A stretch of DNA of 5,371 bases. It comes from Candidatus Heimdallarchaeota archaeon (lineage in GTDB: Archaea; Asgardarchaeota; Heimdallarchaeia; Heimdallarchaeales; Heimdallarchaeaceae). The notes under the pieces are model-generated. The model searched no databases, was not told the origin of the DNA, and saw only the letters and a list, made by a program, of their open reading frames with translations. The translations under genes were made by a program, and so were the position numbers. The stretch is from positions 1 to 5,371 of the forward strand of contig DAOVRE010000138.1 of assembly GCA_030628305.1 (NCBI GenBank), written 5' to 3'. This document shows, piece by piece, positions 1-5,371 of the stretch (within the stretch, counting starts at the first letter, position 1; every line of letters starts with the position of its first letter).

Positions 1-371
1 GACATGGAGATTTAATAGTAGGAAATATTTTCTATAATCAAAATGAAATAGTAATTTTTGACTGCATTGAATTTAATAAGATGTTACGGATTCAAGATAT
101 TTTAGAAGAAGTAGCTTTTCTTTCCATGGACTTAGACTTTCACAAACAGATTCGATTATCTGAGTTCTTTATTCGACAATATATGAAAAATATGGGGGAA
201 AAGATCGAAAATCACATCGAACTACTTAATTTTTACAAATCATATCGTGCTTATGTTAGAGCCAAAGTTTACTATTCTTTAGCCTTACAAGAAAATTCAG
301 ACAATCAAAAACAAAAGCTAAAATCATTGGCTTCAGATTATATGGTTCTTGCATCATCCTATAATTTCTAA
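1..371 (+). CDS. C-terminal fragment of a COG2187-type aminoglycoside phosphotransferase-like kinase (5' end outside window)
   Basis: The open frame enters from the left edge (first whole codon at base 3) and ends with TAA at 369-371, leaving 122 residues. The first visible residues are HGDLIVGN, the APH/choline-kinase catalytic loop with the base Asp (fragment residue 3) and the metal-binding Asn (residue 8). FDCIEFN follows (residues 19-25), whose Asp matches the DFG Asp. Then come an R-x-x-D and AFLSMDL segment (about 29-43) and FYKSYRAYVRAKV (about 77-89). This order is typical of COG2187 proteins, predicted small-molecule kinases of unknown substrate. In many relatives a P-loop kinase domain follows; here the protein stops where that domain would begin, at about residue 122, so it is a stand-alone version. 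The position after HGDL, usually His, is Ile. The ATG at 81 lies inside the conserved domain and is not the start. Family assignment is firm; substrate is unknown. Confidence 0.85.
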   Translation, partial: HGDLIVGNIFYNQNEIVIFDCIEFNKMLRIQDILEEVAFLSMDLDFHKQIRLSEFFIRQYMKNMGEKIENHIELLNFYKSYRAYVRAKVYYSLALQENSDNQKQKLKSLASDYMVLASSYNF

Positions 372-396
372 ATCATTTCAGTAATCAAGTAAGTCT

Positions 397-420
397 ACAA
401 ATACTTTATTAGTCATTTGT
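397..420 (+). promoter_or_regulatory. Possible TATA-type promoter of nfo within a small inverted repeat
   Basis: The 77-base gap upstream of nfo contains CTTTATT at 404-410, about 40 bases before GTG 449. That placement would give a transcript start near 432 and a leader of about 15 bases. The box is bracketed by ACAAAT (397-402) and ATTTGT (415-420), an inverted repeat with 6-base arms that could be an operator or could be chance in AT-rich DNA. The match is weak and nothing else supports it. Confidence 0.25.
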
Positions 421-448
421 CACTAGTTGCGTATCAACATTTGAGAGA

Positions 449-1309
449 GTGAAAAAATTGGTTGATGAAGTGAATATTGGTTGTCATGTTTCTATTGCAA
501 AATCTGTTGATTTGGCATTTGATAGAGCTAAAAAAATTGGCTGCTCGACATTTCAAGTTTTTACAAAAAATCCTAGAGGATGGGCTTTCAAAGAAATTTC
601 CAAGGAGGAAACTGAGCGTTTTAGGAAGAAGTATTCGAATTACAATATCTCACCAGTTGTAGCTCACATATCTTATCTTCCCAATCTAGCTTCACTAAAT
701 GATGAAATTTACACTAAATCCATGGATTCATTTCGTCAAGAAATAGAACGATGTGTAATTCTAGGAATTCCTTATTTTGTTATTCATTCCGGATCTTACA
801 AAGGCGGGACTTTTCAAGAAGGTTTTGAAAAATATATTGGATCTATTCAGAAGGGTATTGATTTTGGAAAACGCAAAGTTACTATTTTAGTTGAAAATTC
901 GGCTGGGGGGGGAAAAACTCTTACTGGTACTTTTGTTAATATTAAAGCTATTCTCGAGGAAATTAATGATTCTAAAGTAAAAGTTTGTTTTGATACATGC
1001 CATGCTTTTTCTGCAGGATATGACATCAGCAACCAATCAGGTGTATCTAATTTTATTGCAGAAATAGAAACAACAATAGAGATGAAATCAATAGCAATAG
1101 TTCACGCAAATGACTCAAAAACAAGGGTGGGATCAAATCGAGACTTGCATGAACATTTGGGTTTGGGGAAAATAGGCAAAATAGGCTTTTCTGAATTGAT
1201 AAATAATTCAGATCTGAAGAAGAAACCATGGATTCTTGAAACTCCTATCGACGAAAGACGTACAGATGTAGACAATATCAATTATCTTCGTTCTTTAATA
1301 AACAAATAG
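449..1309 (+). CDS. nfo: Endonuclease IV (AP endonuclease, Nfo/Apn1 family)
   Basis: This enzyme cuts the phosphodiester backbone 5' to abasic sites in base excision repair and can trim blocked 3' ends. The 286-residue length is normal for the family. All nine ligands of the trinuclear zinc centre can be assigned by comparison with E. coli Nfo: H73 (in AHISYLPNLAS), H113 (VIHSGS), E149 (VENSAGGG), D182 and H185 (CFDTCHAFSAGYD), H219 (VHANDSK), D232 and H234 (RDLHEHLGLG) and E264 (ILETP). The N-terminal strand IGCHVSIAK and the QVFTKNPRGW segment also fit, so the enzyme should be active. GTG 449 follows a purine-rich GAGAGA that sits too close to be a good Shine-Dalgarno site. GTG 470 would give MNIGCHVS, closer to the usual N-terminus, so seven residues are in doubt. 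The gene lies 77 bases after the kinase fragment and converges with the zinc-ribbon gene, 25 bases away. Confidence 0.97.
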   Translation: MKKLVDEVNIGCHVSIAKSVDLAFDRAKKIGCSTFQVFTKNPRGWAFKEISKEETERFRKKYSNYNISPVVAHISYLPNLASLNDEIYTKSMDSFRQEIERCVILGIPYFVIHSGSYKGGTFQEGFEKYIGSIQKGIDFGKRKVTILVENSAGGGKTLTGTFVNIKAILEEINDSKVKVCFDTCHAFSAGYDISNQSGVSNFIAEIETTIEMKSIAIVHANDSKTRVGSNRDLHEHLGLGKIGKIGFSELINNSDLKKKPWILETPIDERRTDVDNINYLRSLINK

Positions 1310-1336
1310 AATAGATGAAAGAGAATCTCTTCTCTT
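1296..1336 (-). terminator. Putative terminator of the - strand gene group (hairpin plus T-rich tract)
   Basis: AAGAGAA (1319-1325) and TTCTCTT (1330-1336) form a perfect 7-base-pair stem with a 4-base loop in the 25-base gap between convergent genes. It overlaps the first bases of the zinc-ribbon stop codon. Read on the - strand, the hairpin is followed by a T-rich tract (about 1320 down to 1297), the kind of signal archaeal RNA polymerase stops at. On the + strand no T-run follows, so it is less likely to end nfo transcription. The stem is short and AT-rich. Confidence 0.35.
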
Positions 1337-1919
1337 AAATTGGTGGGAAGAAATTAGAAAACACAATAATAAACAGAGCTGCGAGGATAATTGTGTAACT
1401 GCCTGCTAAGAATGAAGGGGCAAGTTTTGCAATACGTTTCTCTCCAGGTCTAATATCTGTATCAACAGCTTTACCTGTAGCTTCGTCAAGAGCTTGACCG
1501 GTAGCCATTTCTCTTACTATTTTCTCTTTTCTTTTCGCTTGAACTTCGAGTTTAGCTTCCCCAAAAGTAACCTTTTCTTTTGAGAACCATCCCTTTATGT
1601 ATTTTCCAACAACACTGAAGAAATCTAAAGATGCTGATATACCGTACATTAAAGCTGATGCTCCATATATGAATAGGAACAAAATAGTAGAAGTTAATGA
1701 TGTACTACTAAACCCTAAGCCTAATAAAACTCCTGTAACCATAGCTGAAAACCAGAGTATTGCTGCTAACAACCATGAAGAAAGAGGCATTTGCATCATT
1801 TTATCATAAAATATGGCTGTTTTTCCAACGTCAAATGAATAACCACAATAACTGCATTTAAAGGTAGAACCATCTTCTAACAAATCGATTTTCTCAAGTT
1901 TACAGAATTTACAATCCAT
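1335..1919 (-). CDS. Zinc-ribbon membrane protein with three predicted transmembrane helices
   Basis: Function is not recognised. The 194 residues begin with a zinc-ribbon made of two CxxC pairs, C3/C6 and C22/C25 (the second as CSYCG), a module often used in archaea for protein or nucleic-acid contacts. Two hydrophobic segments at about 48-69 and 76-98 form a hairpin. A charged, probably cytosolic region follows (about 106-165, Lys/Glu-rich and partly helical), then a third hydrophobic helix at about 170-190 next to the C-terminus. Residues 139-154 are two tandem eight-residue units (ATGQALDE and ATGKAVDT). The ATG is well supported: GGTGAT lies 5 bases upstream, matching the archaeal 16S rRNA tail. 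The gene is the last of three on the - strand, 87 bases after the GTPase gene, which suggests but does not prove that it acts with that GTPase at a membrane. Topology is inferred from hydrophobicity by eye. Confidence 0.85.
   Translation of the reverse strand: MDCKFCKLEKIDLLEDGSTFKCSYCGYSFDVGKTAIFYDKMMQMPLSSWLLAAILWFSAMVTGVLLGLGFSSTSLTSTILFLFIYGASALMYGISASLDFFSVVGKYIKGWFSKEKVTFGEAKLEVQAKRKEKIVREMATGQALDEATGKAVDTDIRPGEKRIAKLAPSFLAGSYTIILAALFIIVFSNFFPPI
1458..1505 (-). repeat. Tandem duplication of 24 bases inside the zinc-ribbon membrane protein
   Basis: On the - strand, 1505-1482 and 1481-1458 encode ATGQALDE and ATGKAVDT. The two 24-base units agree at 18 positions by direct comparison. They lie in the charged region between membrane helices 2 and 3 and look like an in-frame tandem duplication that has since diverged. 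Confidence 0.6.
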
Positions 1920-1924
1920 TAATA

Positions 1925-1970
1925 ATCACCACGAAACTCAATTTTAAGTAAATTTAATGTCTTTATATTC
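1925..1970 (-). promoter_or_regulatory. Possible promoter and Shine-Dalgarno site of the zinc-ribbon gene
   Basis: On the - strand, GGTGAT (1930-1925) is separated by 5 bases from the ATG at 1919 and complements the 3' end of archaeal 16S rRNA, so it is a convincing ribosome binding site. Further upstream, ATATAAAG (about 1968-1961) resembles an archaeal TATA box. A start about 25 bases downstream would give a leader of about 20 bases that includes the Shine-Dalgarno site. This suggests the gene can be transcribed apart from the GTPase gene. The ribosome site is fairly sure; the TATA box is tentative. Confidence 0.45.
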
Positions 1971-2006
1971 TTTGTGGAAGGAACTTCTTTTCTCTTAAAT
2001 TTTTTT

Positions 2007-2912
2007 CTATGGTAAATAGTCGCTCAACAGTGCATTCAATTCTGTTGTCAAATCCTTTTGTTCATTTTTCAAATACTCATGTAACACTATAGAAAGTCTA
2101 CGGGCTTCTGGTAATGCTTCTTCTTGATCTACAGCGATGAGCACAACATGGTCATCAATCTCCGAAATAAAGAAATGGTTTTCATCAACTTTCAGAACTT
2201 TAAACCGCTCATGCCCTAGAATCTCGTTTGCAAATCCACTCAGAGCCTTGATGTAACCTACAAACATACTCGTGTCTTGTGCTATTTCATCTGGGTCATG
2301 AACATAGATAGGATTTCCAAAAATGTCAGAGATGATGAGTGCCTTGAATTTCTTAAATTTAGGTTCCCTAAAACGTTTAATCTTTGAAGTAAACCATTTA
2401 AAAGCAAGCTCAATATTTTCTTCATTTCTTACTGAAATTTTGAAGAGTTGGAAAGAAATATTTGGATATGAAGACATTTCATCCAGCTTCATGACACTAA
2501 TTATTTTATCAAGACTAAGAGATGTTTTCAGATCAGATTTATTAGCAAGAAAAAGGATGGCTTTATCTGAATAAGATTCACTTAACCATTCTTTCACTAG
2601 TTTCCAATACCAAGTGGAAGCTTCTTCTAACTTTGAAGCATCAGAAGAATCAATTACAAAAATAACCCCCATGGATGTTAACACATTGGATTCCCACATA
2701 TTCTCTCGAAAAGCTTCTTGCCCAGAGATATCATAAATATTGAAAAGTATATTACCTATTTTTATGTTTTCAACTACCATTCCAACAGTAGGTTTAGGGC
2801 GAGTAAACCGTTTATCCTTCAACCAGTTGACAAGTGTTGTTTTTCCAGCATATTGAAGCCCAATGATTACGATTGGCACTGCATCTTGTTTATACTGAAA
2901 TAGATCCTCCAT
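2007..2912 (-). CDS. Arf-like small GTPase fused to a C-terminal longin-like domain
   Basis: Residues 1-180 are a complete Ras-superfamily GTPase domain: G1 GLQYAGKTT (18-26), G2 Thr42 in PTVG, G3 DISGQE (61-66, catalytic Gln65), G4 NKSD (124-127) and a weak G5 ISVRN (159-163). PTVG, VIFVIDSSD (83-91) and LFLANKSDL (120-128) are Arf/Arl-like, whereas DISGQE is Ras-like in place of the Arf WDxGGQ. There is no Gly2 for myristoylation and no obvious lipid-anchor signal. Residues about 188-301 alternate as strand, strand, helix, three strands, helix, helix, the longin order, with KALIISD (190-196), GNPIYVHD (199-206), a helix at about 214-232, strands at about 237-262 and helices after 266. Such platforms bind or regulate small GTPases, so the protein may carry its own regulator. 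It lies 39 bases after the 764-residue gene, with no strong Shine-Dalgarno site (GGGAAG only), fitting co-transcription. The GTPase call is firm; the longin call is from strand pattern only. Confidence 0.9.
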   Translation of the reverse strand: MEDLFQYKQDAVPIVIIGLQYAGKTTLVNWLKDKRFTRPKPTVGMVVENIKIGNILFNIYDISGQEAFRENMWESNVLTSMGVIFVIDSSDASKLEEASTWYWKLVKEWLSESYSDKAILFLANKSDLKTSLSLDKIISVMKLDEMSSYPNISFQLFKISVRNEENIELAFKWFTSKIKRFREPKFKKFKALIISDIFGNPIYVHDPDEIAQDTSMFVGYIKALSGFANEILGHERFKVLKVDENHFFISEIDDHVVLIAVDQEEALPEARRLSIVLHEYLKNEQKDLTTELNALLSDYLP

Positions 2913-2951
2913 ATTGCTTCCCTAATTATCTAATCATTGATTTTTGAGTGT

Positions 2952-5246
2952 TTAAAGGTTAAGTATGAGGTAATCCAAAGTTGAAATCATATCCGAGTAT
3001 GGAGGTTCTTGTCTTTTTCTTCTGCTTCTTATAGAGGAGGCATTTTCTCGGCAGAACAGTGATAGTTGGTAAATGAATTTTGGAAGCTCTATTTGATCTT
3101 CTAAATAATTTATAATTTTACCCATAGATTCACTAACTTCAAAAAATAATTTGTTAGCTCGATTGTAACTGCCTTCAGCTCTGGTCATTTTGTTACTTTT
3201 TGCAAAAAGTTCTCCTAAAATGACGTGTTCGACTGCTTTAACCATTGTTTTAATGGAAGGTATGAAAACTTCTCTTCTTCTAACAAAATCAAAATTGATG
3301 GCATTACCTTTTATTGAAACGTTTTCATTAGCTGCTAATAGTTCTTGTGTATCCAGTAGAATTAAGTCAAGCAATTCATGGAAGTCTGTTTTTTCATTGA
3401 ACTGAGCTTCAACGGATCCCGCAATAAACTCAGGTAACTCCTCTGCTTCAATAACAAGGGTTATCATCTCTTCCATCAATGCTCTCTTAGTATTCTTATA
3501 GGAACTTTGAAGACCTAAAGAAACTAAATTAGATTCTGTAACCATTCCGGAAATTTTGGTTTCTACCAATCTTCGATTAATTAACTTCTTTAGCTCTTTA
3601 TCTCCTTTTTTAATCTCAGATATGCTCTGCTCCGCTTTCTTTACATAATAGTGAGCTCTGGCTCTTAAAATTAAATCTAGGACTATATTGTAATCACTGT
3701 ATAGGTAGATTTTATTCTCTGCAATTATTGATTTGATATAATTTCTCATAGCATGGATCTTATTTCTTTGCGCATCTTTTTCCTGAATGAACTGTGGTAA
3801 TAGTTCTATTGCCCTTTCCAAGTAAGAAAGTTTTTCATCTATTTCCTGCAATTCATTGAAACTAGCAATTGGATTGTCGTGATTAACTTTAATGTGCGCT
3901 ATTGGTACATCAGATAAGGCAGTACTCATAGCCTTTAATGGAAAGTTAAATTGGGAAATCAATCTATCGATTATATTGAAAGTTACATTTTCTTGTGTAA
4001 GTAAATCATTTATCATAAAAGCTGCAGATGAATAAGTTACACTAACTCCATAAATATATGGAAGTGATCCTGCACCTTCAATATTTTTTAGTATTTCTGT
4101 TATTTCCATGCAAGATGCTAAAGCTCCCTCAGTATCTTGAACATATAACTTATCAACTATCTCTGTATATTTTAATGCAAGCTCTGTGATGGATTTTAGG
4201 ATTTTAAGTTCAGATTCTTCAGCTTTTATTCTTTTGTAAAGATTCTCACTCTGAGAACTTTCTGATTTCTTTAGAATTTTGTAAGCTTTCTTGTATTCAG
4301 ACAATGCTCTCGAATAATATCTAGATGCATGACCAAGATCTCCTCCTTCAAGTGCGCTTTCTGCAAGTAATTTGAAATGTTGGACCATCGAAACAGAGCT
4401 TTGTGCATCAACTATGGGCATAAAATCCATTTTGATTGCCATTCCCTTACTTCCAACAGATTCTGGAGCCTTATTCCACAATTTGATAACTGTCTCAAAA
4501 TGCTCTTTTGCATGATTTAGGATGGACAGTTCGGAAATAGGATCTGACCACCAGAAATCTTGAGATGTCTTTCGGGAGATATCTATAATGTGAGTTAATA
4601 AAGTGACACCTTGAAGATAATCATATTCTCCTTTCTTAGAAAGCACTCTAGGATCGGTTTTACTATTAGGTAAACTATCATAAAGAGGTAACAATCGCTT
4701 CAAATTTTCCAATTGAACTAGAGGCATAATAACATCAAGAAGATCCTCCCTTGTTGGAGTGGGAGTTAGCCCAGAAATTTCGACATCTGGTAATGAATCA
4801 GTTAGGATTCTATATAAAATTCGATCAATTGATTCTTTTGCTATAATATAGTACGTATATTGACTTGTTGCTGGTTTGTGATTGAATACTCCTCTATTTC
4901 TCACCTGGGAATAAACATAGGTTAAAACACCTAGCTGTAATTCAAATTTATTCAAAGCCATTATTTGATTTGGAAAATCACCATAGAGTAATTCATGAAG
5001 AGCTAATGGATTGTCTTTCCCTTGTTTAATGTCTTGATAAACATCATATATTCTTTCTATCGCCATATCTGCTAAACTGTTTATTGCTGACAAGTTTTTT
5101 GAACATGATTCTGCAAATATAATCCACGCTTCAGATATTTCTTTTGGTTCATCTAATTGAGTAAAGGAATTGTAGAGATTATCTCTTTCTAGTTCCATCT
5201 CAACAAATTTGTTGAATGGTCTAGTGTCTAATAGTGATAAGTTCAT
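2952..5246 (-). CDS. Large all-helical protein of unknown function with TPR-like stretches
   Basis: I do not recognise this 764-residue protein. It is almost entirely predicted helix, with no signal peptide, no membrane segment and no evident enzyme motif. Stretches with the small-residue and aromatic spacing of TPR-type helix pairs lie at about 241-260, 288-327 (ALEGGDLGHASRYYSRAL is the clearest), 345-389 and 668-705, so an alpha-solenoid scaffold is likely. Residues 161-165 are TPTPT, probably a hinge. Residues 530-560 are Lys/Glu-rich and may form a coiled coil. A basic RSRRKRQ patch (740-746) lies near the C-terminus and could contact nucleic acid or acidic lipids. It is the first gene of the - strand group and ends 39 bases before the GTPase gene, so an effector, scaffold or regulator role for that GTPase is a reasonable inference. 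The ATG at 5246 has no Shine-Dalgarno site but has a TATA-like box about 26 bases upstream, which fits a leaderless transcript. Confidence 0.85.
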   Translation of the reverse strand: MNLSLLDTRPFNKFVEMELERDNLYNSFTQLDEPKEISEAWIIFAESCSKNLSAINSLADMAIERIYDVYQDIKQGKDNPLALHELLYGDFPNQIMALNKFELQLGVLTYVYSQVRNRGVFNHKPATSQYTYYIIAKESIDRILYRILTDSLPDVEISGLTPTPTREDLLDVIMPLVQLENLKRLLPLYDSLPNSKTDPRVLSKKGEYDYLQGVTLLTHIIDISRKTSQDFWWSDPISELSILNHAKEHFETVIKLWNKAPESVGSKGMAIKMDFMPIVDAQSSVSMVQHFKLLAESALEGGDLGHASRYYSRALSEYKKAYKILKKSESSQSENLYKRIKAEESELKILKSITELALKYTEIVDKLYVQDTEGALASCMEITEILKNIEGAGSLPYIYGVSVTYSSAAFMINDLLTQENVTFNIIDRLISQFNFPLKAMSTALSDVPIAHIKVNHDNPIASFNELQEIDEKLSYLERAIELLPQFIQEKDAQRNKIHAMRNYIKSIIAENKIYLYSDYNIVLDLILRARAHYYVKKAEQSISEIKKGDKELKKLINRRLVETKISGMVTESNLVSLGLQSSYKNTKRALMEEMITLVIEAEELPEFIAGSVEAQFNEKTDFHELLDLILLDTQELLAANENVSIKGNAINFDFVRRREVFIPSIKTMVKAVEHVILGELFAKSNKMTRAEGSYNRANKLFFEVSESMGKIINYLEDQIELPKFIYQLSLFCRENASSIRSRRKRQEPPYSDMISTLDYLILNL

Positions 5247-5266
5247 AGCTAAAAATAGTGCTTTCT

Positions 5267-5315
5267 AAAAATAAACCTTTTGCACATTCTTTTCGACTTA
5301 TATTTGAATGCAAAA
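5267..5315 (-). promoter_or_regulatory. Putative promoter region of the 764-residue gene with an imperfect inverted repeat
   Basis: On the - strand, TTTATTTTT (5275-5267) is centred about 26 bases before the ATG at 5246, the spacing expected for an archaeal TATA box with a leaderless transcript. A second TATA-like AAATATAAGT (5305-5296) lies inside an imperfect inverted repeat with TTTTGCA (5278-5284) and TGCAAAA (5309-5315), extended by TTC (5287-5289) and GAA (5306-5308) past a 2-base bulge. The arms are about 31 bases apart, roughly three helical turns, so they could be a regulator site. The rest of the 125-base right end holds no gene I can support. Confidence 0.35.
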
Positions 5316-5371
5316 CATCTAAATATGGTGATTTTAAACGGACGTTGTGAAACCTCTAGATTTTAAGAAAA

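Noticed and set aside
81..371. ATG at 81 as the start of a separate 96-residue protein
   Set aside because: The same frame is open to the left edge and encodes the conserved HGD...N and FDCIEFN motifs upstream of this Met, so it is internal to a larger gene.
477..1032. Short open frames at 477-662 (+) and 847-1032 (-)
   Set aside because: Both lie inside nfo in other frames; nfo has full family motifs and these show none.
1597..1809. 70-residue + strand frame antisense to the zinc-ribbon gene
   Set aside because: It overlaps the membrane-helix coding part of a better supported gene and has no ribosome site or recognisable motif.
2903..2912. GGAGGAT at the very start of the GTPase coding sequence as a Shine-Dalgarno site for an internal start
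   Set aside because: No in-frame start codon lies 5-10 bases downstream; the next candidate (GTG for Val12) is too far and would remove the N-terminus only.
2323..3405. Three + strand frames (2323-2574, 2718-2903, 3190-3405)
   Set aside because: They are antisense shadows of the GTPase and 764-residue genes with no motif support.
5325..5366. Tiny + strand frame MVILNGRCETSRF near the right end
   Set aside because: It is only 13 residues, with no Shine-Dalgarno site and no sign of conservation to judge by.
1..5371. tRNA, rRNA, CRISPR array or insertion sequence
   Set aside because: No cloverleaf-like segment, regular spaced repeats, transposase motif or terminal inverted repeats were seen; the gaps between genes are all 125 bases or less.

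Overview
The window is AT-rich and tightly packed. It holds one gene fragment and four complete protein genes in two convergent groups. The organism is most likely an archaeon, and an Asgard (Promethearchaeota) lineage is the best guess. That is an inference from an Arf-like small GTPase fused to a longin-like domain, TATA-like boxes sitting about 25 bases upstream of starts, a GGTGAT-type Shine-Dalgarno site, and a zinc-ribbon membrane protein of a common archaeal style. No ribosomal or other phylogenetic marker is present to settle it.

Left part, + strand (1-1309). The window opens inside the 3' end of a kinase-fold protein of the aminoglycoside phosphotransferase-like COG2187 type, recognised from its HGD...N and FD catalytic motifs. 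An ATG at position 81 is only an internal methionine; the reading frame runs off the left edge. After 77 bases comes a complete endonuclease IV gene (nfo) in which all nine expected metal ligands can be located. Its start codon is ambiguous between GTG 449 and GTG 470.

Right part, - strand (1335-5246). In transcription order there are three genes: a 764-residue all-helical protein of unknown function with TPR-like stretches; after 39 bases a 301-residue Arf-like GTPase with a C-terminal longin-like domain; and after 87 bases a 194-residue zinc-ribbon protein with three predicted membrane helices. The first two look co-transcribed. The third may share the transcript or use its own promoter, since it has a TATA-like box and a good Shine-Dalgarno site. 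A hairpin followed by a T-rich tract lies between the convergent 3' ends.

The three-gene - strand set is the most interesting part. It suggests a GTPase switch carrying its own longin platform, a large helical scaffold that could be its effector or regulator, and a membrane protein that could recruit it. The link rests on gene order only. The longest stretch without a gene is the last 125 bases, which hold only putative promoter elements of the 764-residue gene. No RNA genes, CRISPR arrays or insertion sequences were seen.
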